Of a DNA stretch of 64,000 bases, positions 34,625 through 44,115 are shown piece after piece (the stretch's first letter is position 1; each line of letters begins with the position of its first letter). The stretch is from Alphaproteobacteria bacterium. GTDB lineage: Bacteria > Pseudomonadota > Alphaproteobacteria > UBA8366. The stretch is from positions 186,001 to 250,000 of the forward strand of contig JAJFJD010000046.1 of NCBI GenBank assembly GCA_021774335.1, given 5' to 3'. The position numbers and the translations under genes were made by a program. Below the pieces are notes generated by a model. The model was not told the DNA's origin. It saw only the letters and a list, made by a program, of their open reading frames with translations, and did no database searches.

Positions 34625-35257
34625 ATGGCTGGCAAAAACCGCGACGACACCGCACCGGTTACGATCAAGAAATACGCCAACCGGCGTTTGTACAACACGG
34701 CGACGAGCAGCTATGTCACGCTCGACCACCTTTGCCAAATGGTGAAGGACGGGGTGGAATTCGTCGTGGTCGACGCGAAATCAGGCGATGATATCACGCG
34801 GTCGGTCCTGACCCAGATCATCGTCGAGGAAGAAGGCAAGGGCGACAACCTGCTGCCGATCAGCTTCCTGCGGCAGGTCATCAGCTTCTATGGCGATAAC
34901 ATGCAACGGATGCTGCTGCCCAGTTATCTTGAGCATTCCATGAAGATGTTCTCGGAAAATCAGGAACGCATGCAAAGCTATGTGCAGGACGCGATGGGTG
35001 GCATGGGCGGCGTGGGCGGCGTGGGCGGTATGTTCCCCTTCAGCTCGCTCGAGGAGATGGGCAAACAGAACATGGCGATCTTCGAACAAGCGATGAAGAT
35101 GTTCTCGCCGATGGGAAATTCGCCCGGATCGGCAACGGGGGCCGAGCAGCCCGACACGGCATCACCCGAGGAGGACGACACCGTCGCCGACCTGCAGGAA
35201 AAGCTCAACGCCCTACAGCAGCAACTCAACAGTATGGCAAAGAAATCCGGACAGTGA
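34625..35257 (+). CDS. phaR: Polyhydroxyalkanoate synthesis repressor PhaR
   Basis: A 210-residue PhaR. The N-terminal DNA-binding domain (PHB_acc_N) is clear: 'IKKYANRRLYNTATSSYVTL' and 'QMVKDGVEFVVVDAKSGDD' (residues 14-55), then two PHB-accumulation repeats ('LTQIIVEEEGKGDNLLPISFLRQVISFYGD'). The C-terminus has a Gly-Met-rich linker and a coiled coil ('DLQEKLNALQQQLNSM'). PhaR represses phasin and pha genes and releases DNA on binding PHB granules. Divergent from the phaE-like gene. Confidence 0.95.
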   Translation: MAGKNRDDTAPVTIKKYANRRLYNTATSSYVTLDHLCQMVKDGVEFVVVDAKSGDDITRSVLTQIIVEEEGKGDNLLPISFLRQVISFYGDNMQRMLLPSYLEHSMKMFSENQERMQSYVQDAMGGMGGVGGVGGMFPFSSLEEMGKQNMAIFEQAMKMFSPMGNSPGSATGAEQPDTASPEEDDTVADLQEKLNALQQQLNSMAKKSGQ

Positions 35258-35259
35258 GG

Positions 35260-37053
35260 TCAGCCGCCAACGGCTACCGTAGTGTTCGTCGTGCCCTTTG
35301 CCGGCGCCTTGCTTTCGGCGCTGAGGATTTCGGTATGGGCACGCGGTTCCGGACTGGGGCCATTCGGCCGGCCAAGCTGCGGCCGCCCGTAGTAATAGCC
35401 CTGTAGAAACCCGACGCCTTCCTTCTTCAGTATATCGGCGTCTTCCGAACTTTGTACGCATTCCGCGACGGTCTTCATGCCGAAGCCGTCGGCAAGGTTC
35501 AGCAGTGTCCGGATGAACAGCAGGTTGTCCGGGTTTTCCGACACGTCCATCACGAAGGATCCGTCGATCTTCACGACATCGACCGTCAGCGATTTCAGAT
35601 GGCGGAACGAGGTATAGCCCGACCCGAAGTCGTCGAGGGCAACCTGACACCCAAGATCGCGCACCGCGGCTACGAAGCGGGCGGAGTCCTCGAAGTCATG
35701 CAGGGCTGCGGTTTCCGTGATCTCGATGATCAAGCGCTTGGCGATATCCGGCTTGCCCTTGACCGCGCTGACCAGGGCACGAAGCCATGACCGGTCGCTC
35801 GCCGTCAGGCTCGAAATGTTCAAGGCCAGCGTAATATCCGGATTACTGTTCAAGTCGGCAATGACCATTTCCAGTGTCCGCCGGTCGAGCTGACGCATTA
35901 GGCCGAGGCGTTCGGCGATCGGCACGAACGCGCCCGCCGCGATGATCTCCCCGCCTTCGTCGATCATGCGAATCAACGTTTCGTAATAAGCAATCTCGGT
36001 GGTCTTACTGTCGACCACCGGCTGATAGGCGAACACCACACGCTCTTCCTGAAGTGCGCGGACCAATTGCTCGCCAACCACCATGTATTCGCGCTGGCGC
36101 TGGCGCTGGTCGTCGGACATTTCGAAATAGGCGAAGCAGTTGCGGCCGAGCCGCTTTGCATCCCGCATAGCGCCTTCGGCGCTCGCCATCAGGTCATGCG
36201 CTGTCTGAATGAGGCCCGGGAACCCGGCGCCGCCGATCGACACGGTGATGTGGATCGGTCCGACAGGGGTTTGGATGGCATTCTGCCGGAAGACGTTGAG
36301 AATCTTCTCCGCTGCCGCGGCAATACCAAGCTCGTCGGCGTTGCCCAGCACTATGCCGAAAGTATCGCCACCGATCCGTCCGAGCACGTCGGTCGCGCGC
36401 ATGCATTCTTCCAACCGCTGCGCCACCCCGACGATGACTGCATCCGCAGTCTCGCGGCCATAGGCCTCGTTCATCATCGACATTTTGTCGATGCCGACGG
36501 ACAGGAAGCCGCCCGAGACGTCATACCGGTCGGCATAGGCCAAGGCATGGTCCACCGCTTCGCGCAGCCGCGACTTATTATAGAGACCGGTCAGCTCGTC
36601 ATAGTTGGCCCGCTGTTCCAGAAGGATTTCATGCTGCTTGCGGCCGGTGACCACACGCAGGATGCCATTGAGACGAACCGGCTGTCCCGCTTCTGAAAAG
36701 TCCGCGGTCGCGCGTTCGTGCACCCAGCAGAAACCACCCTTCTCGTTACGAACGCGATATTCGCAATCGAACGCATTACGGCTGGTGAAATGTTTGGAAA
36801 GGCCTTTCAGCCTGATCTTGAGGTCGTCCGGGTTGATCCGCTCGTGATACGCGTCGCCTGTTGCAACCGCGTCCGAGCTGCTGATTCCGAACATATCCGA
36901 AGTATTGCCAACCCAGGCAATGGTATCGCCGACAAGATCCCAGGAATAGATAACGTCCCCGGACCCGGACAGCGCAGCGTTGATTATCTGCAGGTCATCT
37001 GACATTGCCAAATAGTTCACGTCAATCTCTTGACGTTTACTCCCCTGATTCAT
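35260..37053 (-). CDS. PAS-GGDEF-EAL protein with degenerate GGDEF
   Basis: A 597-residue cyclic-di-GMP signalling protein without membrane segments. A PAS domain occupies about 25-135, a GGDEF domain about 150-310 and an EAL domain about 335-590. The GGDEF motif reads GGDTF (228-232), so cyclase activity is probably lost. The EAL motif is ETL, keeping the metal-binding Glu, and 'ALNISS', 'EITETA', 'LDDFGSGYTSFRHL' and 'KIDGSFV' are kept, so phosphodiesterase activity is plausible. Start chosen at ATG 37053. An AT-rich 200-bp region lies upstream. Confidence 0.9.
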   Translation of the reverse strand: MNQGSKRQEIDVNYLAMSDDLQIINAALSGSGDVIYSWDLVGDTIAWVGNTSDMFGISSSDAVATGDAYHERINPDDLKIRLKGLSKHFTSRNAFDCEYRVRNEKGGFCWVHERATADFSEAGQPVRLNGILRVVTGRKQHEILLEQRANYDELTGLYNKSRLREAVDHALAYADRYDVSGGFLSVGIDKMSMMNEAYGRETADAVIVGVAQRLEECMRATDVLGRIGGDTFGIVLGNADELGIAAAAEKILNVFRQNAIQTPVGPIHITVSIGGAGFPGLIQTAHDLMASAEGAMRDAKRLGRNCFAYFEMSDDQRQRQREYMVVGEQLVRALQEERVVFAYQPVVDSKTTEIAYYETLIRMIDEGGEIIAAGAFVPIAERLGLMRQLDRRTLEMVIADLNSNPDITLALNISSLTASDRSWLRALVSAVKGKPDIAKRLIIEITETAALHDFEDSARFVAAVRDLGCQVALDDFGSGYTSFRHLKSLTVDVVKIDGSFVMDVSENPDNLLFIRTLLNLADGFGMKTVAECVQSSEDADILKKEGVGFLQGYYYGRPQLGRPNGPSPEPRAHTEILSAESKAPAKGTTNTTVAVGG

Positions 37054-37326
37054 CGCCGCCCCCATAAATCCCGCAAAACAATACAATCTTTTCTGATTAA
37101 TTACTAGGTTATTATTTTGTTTGTTTTCTCAATTTAAGTAAATTTTTATATAAATTAACAAATTATTCTGGTTGTATCTATTTTTTACCTATTTCTATTT
37201 GGTTTTGGAAGAATGCCCCGATTCCCGGCCCGACAACGCCGGCGCCACACGCGTAGTTTGTCTTGATTGGGTTAACGAAAGATTAATGCACCTGTTCCCC
37301 GGCGGATGCCAGCCAGGGAGTACGGC
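37054..37326. other. AT-rich promoter region upstream of the PAS-GGDEF-EAL gene
   Basis: The gap is strikingly AT-rich from about 37080 to 37200, in a window that is otherwise GC-rich. It contains poly-T/A runs and TATAAA-type stretches on the minus strand, plausible promoter elements for the signalling gene. The distal half, next to the hydrolase-fold gene, is ordinary GC-rich sequence with no gene. I see no repeats or attachment site. Confidence 0.5.
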
Positions 37327-38358
37327 TCAGCCGCTTCCCCACACGACCGGCATGGCATCTCCCGGGGTCCAATCATGCAGGGTCCGATCAAGATGATTCG
37401 GCGTTTCGATGCGATCGTAGAAGCGGCCGCCGGTCTGCAGCACCGCGGTCATTTCCGCCCGCCGCTCCGCATCGCAGTCGCGGGTCACAGCGGCAAGTAC
37501 CGATCTCGGCGCGCACAGACACAAGACGTCATCGACATCCAGCCACCGAAGAATTCCGGGAACCGCGACGGAAAGGTCGACGGTGTTCTGCATGGCTCGC
37601 GACCGCAACCGTTCCAACGAATTCACCAGGATGCCTCTGCTGAGACGAGGGTCGAGCGCCATCGCAACGATAGCCGCGAAGCCACCGGTCCCCCACCCCG
37701 CAACAGCGACCCGGTTCGGATCGATCTGAAAGCGGCTCTCGCCGTCGAGCATCCAGTTGAGCGTCGAAGCCACGTCGGACGCATATTCACCAGCCGGCGA
37801 CCGGCCCAGCAACAATGCTTTCGCCAAAGATTCTTCGCCCGATTCTGAGGAGGCCGCGGCGGCACAACCCAGCGGGGCGACGCAAACCGCCAGATATCCG
37901 TGGTCCGCGGCTTGGCGAGCAAAATCCGCTCCCTGTGCAATCGCAGCCGTCTCGGCGGCGCCCGCTCCTTCGCCCCAGGACACGCCTGGGGCCAGGTCAC
38001 CGCCTTGCAGGCAAATGACCGCCGGGCCCATGGCTTTCTCCCGTCCGTCGCGCCAAACCAACCGCAGGACGATATCGTGACCATGGCGAACGCGGAGGCA
38101 GACCCCGCGATGGCAATACCCGACGACCGGTTCCAGGTCGGTCTGGTGCAGGATGGCGGGCGGACCGCCGAACCGGCCATAGCCGCAGAGTTCGGTCAGT
38201 TTCAGCCGCGCCACATCCTGCCAGCTCACAGGATCGGGGATGCTCGCACGCGACCAGGACAGCACACGCGGGGACGATGCCGCCGCCTGTCGGTAGGTTT
38301 CGCCGCGATCTAGTTCAACCATTAACGGAGATTTTTCTATTGAAATGTCTTGCGCCAT
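37327..38358 (-). CDS. Alpha/beta-hydrolase-fold protein lacking the nucleophile
   Basis: A 343-residue protein resembling the acetyl-xylan-esterase/dienelactone-hydrolase-like group. The strand-beta5 elbow, normally G-x-S-x-G, is 'GWGTGG' (221-226), so the catalytic Ser is replaced by Gly with Thr next to it. 'FQIDPNRVAVAG' precedes it as in the esterases, and a distal His lies in 'TPNHLDRTLHDW'. It may be a non-catalytic binding protein or use another residue. No signal peptide is evident. Its neighbours give no pathway clue. Confidence 0.6.
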   Translation of the reverse strand: MAQDISIEKSPLMVELDRGETYRQAAASSPRVLSWSRASIPDPVSWQDVARLKLTELCGYGRFGGPPAILHQTDLEPVVGYCHRGVCLRVRHGHDIVLRLVWRDGREKAMGPAVICLQGGDLAPGVSWGEGAGAAETAAIAQGADFARQAADHGYLAVCVAPLGCAAAASSESGEESLAKALLLGRSPAGEYASDVASTLNWMLDGESRFQIDPNRVAVAGWGTGGFAAIVAMALDPRLSRGILVNSLERLRSRAMQNTVDLSVAVPGILRWLDVDDVLCLCAPRSVLAAVTRDCDAERRAEMTAVLQTGGRFYDRIETPNHLDRTLHDWTPGDAMPVVWGSG

Positions 38359-38501
38359 TCGACCGCCATGAGTTCCGACCGGCGGCTACTATACGGTATC
38401 CGCGGCGGCCGGCAATGCAACACGATTTCGCCCTTACCCTGACGCTGGTCTAAAATATCCACCACGGCACCTATCCGCCAAAAACAGGGAGCGAAAGCCC
38501 A

Positions 38502-39401
38502 ATGGAACGCCCGACGACAGCGCTGCGCAAATTGCTCAAGAAGAAATCCTGCCTCTATATGCCAGCGGTCTATTACCCGTTGGGCGGACGGCTCGTGGAG
38601 TCGATGGGCTTCGACGCGGCCTATGTCGGCGGTTATGTCACGGGTGGCTCGCGCGCCGTGTCCGAACCGCTGTTGACCATGACGGAGCAGATCGAGACTG
38701 CCGAGCAGGTGGCGCGGTCGATCTCGATCCCCACGGTCTGCGACGCAGGCGCCGGGTTCGGCGAACCGCTGCATGTGACGAGGATGGTGCGCGAATTCAT
38801 CCAGTCGGGCGTCGCGGGTATCCACATCGAGGACCAGCTCTATCCGAAACGCGCGCATTATCACAAATACGTCGCGCACGCGGTGCCGATGGAGGAATTC
38901 CTGGACAAGATCCGCTGGGCCTGCCGCGAGCGTGACAAGCTCGACCCCGATTTCGTCATCATCGCGCGGTCCGATACCTGCCGTTTCGATGGGCTGGAGG
39001 AAGCCGTCAAACGCATCAACCGTGCCGCCGAGGAAGGCGCCGATCTGGGGCTGATCTTCCCGCGCAACGACGAGGAAGCGGCGCAGGCGCCAAAGGAAAC
39101 AACGATTCCGCTGGTCTACGTGCAGAGCCGGGGCAACCGCGACGGCCGCCCCCTCTATACAGTGCAACAGCTCGAGGATATGGGCTATGTCGCCAGCATC
39201 GATGCGCAACTCTTCCTGCTGGCGAGCTTCCATCACGCCAAACTGGCACTGGAAGAGGTCAAGAAAACCGGCGACTACGCCGGCATGTCGCATGACGACC
39301 ACACCGCCGCCCGGCAGGCGATCGAGGACCTGATCGGACTCGACGAGTTTTACGAGATCGAGGAACAGACGGTCGAAGACACCAAGTGGGGCAAACGCTA
39401 A
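38502..39401 (+). CDS. Isocitrate lyase/PEP mutase-family enzyme
   Basis: A 299-residue member of the PEP mutase/isocitrate lyase superfamily. 'FDAAYVGGYVTGGS', 'PTVCDAGAGFGEPLHV' and the 'GIHIEDQLYPKRAHYHKY' metal/substrate segment (in parts), then 'IIARSDTCRF' are the usual strands of the TIM barrel. Such proteins include 2-methylisocitrate lyase, oxaloacetate decarboxylase and carboxyvinyl-carboxyphosphonate mutase; the true reaction is unclear. It overlaps the convergent PPOX gene by 4 bp. Confidence 0.88.
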   Translation: MERPTTALRKLLKKKSCLYMPAVYYPLGGRLVESMGFDAAYVGGYVTGGSRAVSEPLLTMTEQIETAEQVARSISIPTVCDAGAGFGEPLHVTRMVREFIQSGVAGIHIEDQLYPKRAHYHKYVAHAVPMEEFLDKIRWACRERDKLDPDFVIIARSDTCRFDGLEEAVKRINRAAEEGADLGLIFPRNDEEAAQAPKETTIPLVYVQSRGNRDGRPLYTVQQLEDMGYVASIDAQLFLLASFHHAKLALEEVKKTGDYAGMSHDDHTAARQAIEDLIGLDEFYEIEEQTVEDTKWGKR

Positions 39402-40060
39402 CCGCCGGTTCCACCGCCCGTCACGGAAAGCGCGGCCTTCGCGGACGCCAATTCCGCCTCCAGCGTATCGATCCGCGCCTGGAATTGCTGCACCGCGGTT
39501 TCCAGGGAATTGCGAATGGCGGGCGCCATCTCCCGTTCGGTGAAGCGGGGGGTGATATGCTGCGGACAATTCACATCCCAGGCCTCGACCGTAAAGACAA
39601 GCGCGCGTTCCGGCCCTACGTCATAGGCATCGTCGGCCAACCGCGCCAATAAATCCGGATCGTCCTCAACGAACCGCGCTTGACCCCAAATTTTGATGCG
39701 GCGGCGGCCCGCGTAATCCATCAGGAAAAGAAAAGCCTTGTCGTTCTCGGACAAGTTGCCAATCGAGATATATTGCCGATTACCGCTGAAATCGGCGAAG
39801 GCGAGCGTGTGCTCGTCGACTACTTTCAGAAAGCCGGGCGGCCCGCCTCGATGCTGGATATACGGCTGACCCTCCGCATTTGCGGTCGCCATATAGAAGG
39901 AATCCCGTTCCGCGATAAAGGCCGCAAGGTCAGGCGTCACGCGATCCGACCAACCGCCCTTTTCTTCCATGCGAGCATAGCCAGACCGTGATCCGAGCCT
40001 TTCTTGCGCCGTCTTTACCGCTGGCGTAAAGGCGATATCGCTGGTGTATTCCCGATTCAT
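39398..40060 (-). CDS. Pyridoxamine 5'-phosphate oxidase-family protein
   Basis: A 220-residue split-barrel flavin-binding protein. 'RDSFYMATANAEGQPYIQHRGG' (in parts), 'ADFSGNRQYISIGNL' and 'IKIWGQARFVEDD' fit the PPOX-like pfam01243 group, which includes flavin reductases and pyridoxamine-phosphate oxidases. The C-terminal 40 residues form a likely coiled coil ('LETAVQQFQARIDTLEAELA'). It is convergent with the PEP-mutase-like gene and divergent from the DHA2 exporter. Cofactor (FMN or F420) cannot be told. Confidence 0.85.
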   Translation of the reverse strand: MNREYTSDIAFTPAVKTAQERLGSRSGYARMEEKGGWSDRVTPDLAAFIAERDSFYMATANAEGQPYIQHRGGPPGFLKVVDEHTLAFADFSGNRQYISIGNLSENDKAFLFLMDYAGRRRIKIWGQARFVEDDPDLLARLADDAYDVGPERALVFTVEAWDVNCPQHITPRFTEREMAPAIRNSLETAVQQFQARIDTLEAELASAKAALSVTGGGTGG

Positions 40061-40205
40061 GGCTCATTTCCTTCCTGGTCCGGCCCATAATGTTGGGCTA
40101 GCTTTGTCGTTGGAAACCCCTTCGTCCGCCAGCGCGGGCGGCGGAGCAGCGCCGGAGGCGCTGGTTCGGCAGACATAACCCAGACTATAGGCATACCCAA
40201 ATTCG

Positions 40206-41729
40206 ATGACGTCCGCGCTTGCCGATGAGGCGACGCCCCCCAAGTCGCTGACCCTGACGACGATTTCGGTCTGCCTTGCCGCCGGCATGCAGTCGATGGA
40301 TACATTCGTCGCCGGAATCGCATTGCCGAGCATGATGGGCGCCTTTTCCGCTGCGCATGACGAAATCGCCTGGGTCCTCACGTCTTTCCTGATCGCCGTC
40401 GCGGTCTTTACGCCGCTCAGCGGATGGCTCAGCCGGCAGATCGGCCGCAAGCGACTACTGCTGATCGCGGTCGTCGGGTTCTGCGCCGCCTCGGTGCTCG
40501 CCGGTCTGTCGAACACGATCTCCCAGATCGTCCCGGCGCGTTTCGTTCAGGGCATCTTCGGTGCGGCGCTGGTACCGCTGTCGCAGCAGATCCTGCTCGA
40601 CATCTATCCGCGCGAGCGCCACGGCATGGCCATGGCCTGGTTCAACATCGGAATGCTCGTCGGCTTGATCATCGGGCCGCTGCTGGGAGGCTACATCACC
40701 GAGTATTACTCGTGGCGATATGTCTTTTTCATCAACATTCCCACTGGCATCTTCGCGTTCACGATGATCAGCATTTACGTGCGCGAGACCGAACGCGCGC
40801 CGCGGCAGTTCGACTTTACCGGCTTCTTCGCGCTTGCCATCGCCTTGATCTCGTTTCAGCTCATGCTCGACCGCGGTGAACGGCTGGACTGGTTCTCTTC
40901 CACCGAGATCGTGATCGAAGCAGGAATAGCGATGGCCGCCTTTTACGTCTTCGTGATCCACATCGTGACGGCCCGCAATCCCTTCGTCGACCCGGCCCTG
41001 TTCAAAAACAGAAATTTCACGATAGGCATGGTCTACATCTTCACCTTGGCCGTCTTGATTTTCGGTTTTCTCGGCATCTTCCCGGCGATGCTGCAGAATC
41101 AGCTCGGCTATTCGGTGCTCGCATCCGGTTTACTGCTGTCGCCGCGCGGGATCGCGACCTTCATCGCGTCGCTGGCCTCGGGCATGTTGTTCGCCCGTAT
41201 CGGGCCGCGGCCGATCATTTTCGTCGCCCTGATCATCATGGGAATCTCCTTGTGGCACATGTCCACCTTCACGCCGGATGTGGACGAATCCACCGTACTG
41301 TTCACGATCTGCCTGCAAGGGATCGGCTTCGGCATGCTGTCGACGACGGCGACCGCGGCAGCATATATGACACTGTCGCCCGAGCTGCGCCCGGACGGCA
41401 CCGCCTTCCTGTCGCTGGCACGGCGGATCGGCGCCAGCATCGGCGTGTCGTTCCTGGTTAGTCAGCTATTGCGCTTCAAGCAAGCCAATCAAGCGGCGCT
41501 CAACGAGAATGTCAGCCTCTATAACGAGCGCCTGCGCCATGTCCCTTTGCCGGACCGGTGGAGCTTGTCGGACCCGGAAGGGTTGAGCGCATTTCATCAG
41601 GTGATCGCGCATCACGCGGAATTCCTGGCCTATCTCGACGATTTCCGGCTACTCGCCGTCATCGTCGTGTTCCTTGCCCCTTTCGTCTTCCTAATGCGGA
41701 TCGAGAAATTGCCCGATCCGAAATCCTAG
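40206..41729 (+). CDS. DHA2-family (EmrB/QacA-like) MFS exporter
   Basis: A 507-residue MFS protein with about 14 hydrophobic segments, the mark of the DHA2 group. 'DTFVAGIALPSMMGAFSAAHDEIAWVLTSFLIAVAVFTPLSGWLSRQIGRKRLLL' is read in short parts: motif D1 near the N-terminus and the RQIGRKR loop. 'GPLLGGYITEYYSWRYVFFINIPTG' carries motif C. It is probably a drug/H+ antiporter working with a membrane fusion protein not seen here. Its stop overlaps the convergent ccoS stop by 3 bp. Confidence 0.92.
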   Translation: MTSALADEATPPKSLTLTTISVCLAAGMQSMDTFVAGIALPSMMGAFSAAHDEIAWVLTSFLIAVAVFTPLSGWLSRQIGRKRLLLIAVVGFCAASVLAGLSNTISQIVPARFVQGIFGAALVPLSQQILLDIYPRERHGMAMAWFNIGMLVGLIIGPLLGGYITEYYSWRYVFFINIPTGIFAFTMISIYVRETERAPRQFDFTGFFALAIALISFQLMLDRGERLDWFSSTEIVIEAGIAMAAFYVFVIHIVTARNPFVDPALFKNRNFTIGMVYIFTLAVLIFGFLGIFPAMLQNQLGYSVLASGLLLSPRGIATFIASLASGMLFARIGPRPIIFVALIIMGISLWHMSTFTPDVDESTVLFTICLQGIGFGMLSTTATAAAYMTLSPELRPDGTAFLSLARRIGASIGVSFLVSQLLRFKQANQAALNENVSLYNERLRHVPLPDRWSLSDPEGLSAFHQVIAHHAEFLAYLDDFRLLAVIVVFLAPFVFLMRIEKLPDPKS

Positions 41730-41899
41730 CCGCCGTCTTTCTTGTCGGACTTCTCGTCAGTATCGTCGTCGAACAGGATGCGGCTGGCCGCGCCGTCGAG
41801 ATCCTCGAACTGGTTCGTCTTGATCGCCCAAAGAAAGGCGACCAGCCCGAGAAGGCCCAGGAACAGCGCAATCGGAATGAGATATAAAAGCCCGCTCAT
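41726..41899 (-). CDS. ccoS: cbb3-type oxidase maturation protein CcoS
   Basis: A 57-residue protein with one N-terminal membrane helix (MSGLLYLIPIALFLGLLGL / VAFLWAIKTNQF), the 'FLWAIKTNQFEDLDGAA' segment that is diagnostic of CcoS, and an acidic tail (FDDDTDEK). It helps to insert heme/copper into CcoN. It is too short for an ordinary ORF search. Its ATG overlaps the ccoI stop by 4 bp (ATGA). Confidence 0.92.
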   Translation of the reverse strand: MSGLLYLIPIALFLGLLGLVAFLWAIKTNQFEDLDGAASRILFDDDTDEKSDKKDGG

Positions 41900-44115
41900 G
41901 ACCGGCGCATCCGGCCCAATCGAAGGGCGTTGCAGATCACCACGATGGACGAGGTGGACATGGCGACCGCTGCAATCAGCGGTGTCACCAATCCGGCCAT
42001 GGCGAGCGGCACGGTCACGACGTTGTAGGCAAAGGCGAGCACGAAGTTCTGCCGCACTAGGAAATCGGCGCGGCGAGCAATCCGAAGTGTTTCAGCGACC
42101 GGCGCAAGATGCCGCCCTTGAAACACCACATCCGAAGCAGTCTGGCTGATGTCCGCTGCCGTTGCAGGCGATAGGGACGCACTGGCCGCCGCGAGCGCCG
42201 GCGCATCGTTCAAGCCGTCACCGACCATGCAGACCCGGCGTCCTTGCCGTTCGAGGTCTTCCAGCCGGGCCGTTTTGGCCGCCGGCGTCGCGCCCGCTTC
42301 TGTTCGATCGATCGCCAACGCATCGGCGACCCGGGCAACCGCCGCCGGACGGTCGCCGGACAGAATCTCCACCGTCATGCCGTCATTGCGCAACGCCTGT
42401 ACCGTCTCGGCCGCATCATCCCGGATCGTGTCGATGAAGGCGAACCGCACTGGGTCGCGCCCCGGCTGGGCAAGCCAAAGCTCCGGCAGGTCGGACGCAG
42501 ATTCAGTCGCCCCACACCAATCGCCCCGGCCAAGACGAAATTCACCACCGCCCGCCACCCGGCGCAGGCCATGGCCCGGCACTTCCTCCACACCGGTGGC
42601 GGCGGGCACTGCGGGTGCCATGTCGCTCAACGCCCGCGCTAATGGATGCAGGCTCACCGTCGCCAAGGACGCAGCGGTCCGGAGGTCCTGCTGCGTCCAG
42701 GCGCCATCAACAAGCAGCTTGGGCAATCCCTCGGTAAGTGTTCCGGTCTTGTCGAACACGATGGTGTCGATCCGGGCGAGCCGCTCGAGCGCAGTCGGCG
42801 ACTTCACAAGGATGCCCTGCCGGAACAACCGGTTCGCCGCCACGACCTGAACCACGGGAACCGCGAGCGCCAGCGCGCAGGGGCAGGTAACGATCAGCAC
42901 GGCAACCGCCGTGAGCAGGGCATCCTGCCACGCCGCCGCACCCAGGAAGAACCAGCCGAGAAACGTCACCGCCGCCAGGATATGAACGACCGGCGCATAG
43001 ACACGAACGATGCGTGCTGCCACGTCCACGTAGCGCGCGCGGCGTTGCTCCGCGGCTTCCAGCAGCCGGCCGATTTCCGCCAGCAGGGTATCGTTGCCGG
43101 CAGCCGCGACCTCGACCGTCAACGCGGCCGTCAGATTAACCGCGCCGGCATGAACCGTTCCGCCCTCCCGGACCGTGACCGGAATGCTTTCGCCGGTGAT
43201 CAGGCTGCCGTCGATATCGGAGACACCGTCGAGTACCTGGCCGTCAACGGGGATGCGTCCGCCCGCGGGCACCAGCACGCGCATGCCCGGCCTGACCTCT
43301 TCCGGAGAGATTGGCCGCGCCGTGCCGTCTGCGTTCAACACCGTCACCGCTGCCGCGTTGAGCGCGAGCAGATGCTCGACCGCCGACCGCGCCCGGCCGC
43401 GCGCACCCTGTTCGAGAAACCGGCCGATCAGCAGAAAGAACAACAGGGCGGTGGCGGAGTCGAAGTAGACATGCTCCGCACCGCGCGCCGTTTCGATCAG
43501 GCTCATGGACGTCGCAAGCAATACGGCGAGAGAAATCGGCACGTCCATATTGACGCGCCGGCCCTTCAGCGCCGCCGCGGCGGACTCAAAAAATGGCATC
43601 CCGGCATAGGCAACGGCCGGCACTGCGATCAATGCCGAGACCCAGTGCATCAGAGATCGAGTCACCGGTTGCATGTCCTGCGCCAAGCCTGCCCACACGG
43701 CGACCGACAACAGCATGATGTTCGCCGCGGCAAATCCAGCCACCGCCATCGCCCGGACCAGCCGCTTGCGCGTCTGGTCGAAATCGCTCGCCAGTTTTTC
43801 CGGATTGAAGGGAACGAGTCGAAAGCCCAGTTCCTCGATGTCGGCAATGATGGTTCGAACATCGACGAGGGTCGGCTGCCAGGTCAACGATAGCCGCCGC
43901 GCCGTCAGGTTCACGCGACCTTCGACGACGCCACGGATTTTTTCAAGCCGGGCTTCGATGCGGTTCTGGCATCCGGCGCAGTGCATGCCGTCCACAAGCA
44001 GCCGCATGCCGCAGTGGCCGTCGTCGGTTTCTTGGATATAGGAATCGAGACTGGTATCCGGTGCGGGTTTCGCCTGAACCGGTGATATTCCGATTTTCTC
44101 GACAACACCGGTCAT
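41896..44115 (-). CDS. ccoI: cbb3 oxidase copper-transporting P-type ATPase CcoI
   Basis: A 739-residue P1B-type ATPase (FixI/CcoI) that supplies copper for the CuB site. An N-terminal heavy-metal domain has 'GMHCAGCQNRIE' (43-54), followed by membrane segments, the actuator 'TGESIPV', the ion-path 'CPCALALA', the phosphorylation site 'DKTGTLTEG' and the hinge 'GDGLNDAPAL'. The CPC motif and cco context indicate copper. Overlaps ccoH and ccoS by 4 bp each. Confidence 0.97.
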   Translation of the reverse strand: MTGVVEKIGISPVQAKPAPDTSLDSYIQETDDGHCGMRLLVDGMHCAGCQNRIEARLEKIRGVVEGRVNLTARRLSLTWQPTLVDVRTIIADIEELGFRLVPFNPEKLASDFDQTRKRLVRAMAVAGFAAANIMLLSVAVWAGLAQDMQPVTRSLMHWVSALIAVPAVAYAGMPFFESAAAALKGRRVNMDVPISLAVLLATSMSLIETARGAEHVYFDSATALLFFLLIGRFLEQGARGRARSAVEHLLALNAAAVTVLNADGTARPISPEEVRPGMRVLVPAGGRIPVDGQVLDGVSDIDGSLITGESIPVTVREGGTVHAGAVNLTAALTVEVAAAGNDTLLAEIGRLLEAAEQRRARYVDVAARIVRVYAPVVHILAAVTFLGWFFLGAAAWQDALLTAVAVLIVTCPCALALAVPVVQVVAANRLFRQGILVKSPTALERLARIDTIVFDKTGTLTEGLPKLLVDGAWTQQDLRTAASLATVSLHPLARALSDMAPAVPAATGVEEVPGHGLRRVAGGGEFRLGRGDWCGATESASDLPELWLAQPGRDPVRFAFIDTIRDDAAETVQALRNDGMTVEILSGDRPAAVARVADALAIDRTEAGATPAAKTARLEDLERQGRRVCMVGDGLNDAPALAAASASLSPATAADISQTASDVVFQGRHLAPVAETLRIARRADFLVRQNFVLAFAYNVVTVPLAMAGLVTPLIAAVAMSTSSIVVICNALRLGRMRRS

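Noticed and set aside
37172..37396. 74-residue frame in the AT-rich region
   Set aside because: No ribosome site, composition does not match coding sequence, and it runs into the hydrolase-fold gene antisense.
38337..39569. 410-residue minus-strand frame
   Set aside because: Overlaps the PEP-mutase-like gene in reverse; composition is that of a shadow and it has no motif.
42646..43893. 415-residue plus-strand frame
   Set aside because: Antisense to ccoI; Arg/Gln/His-rich and without domains.
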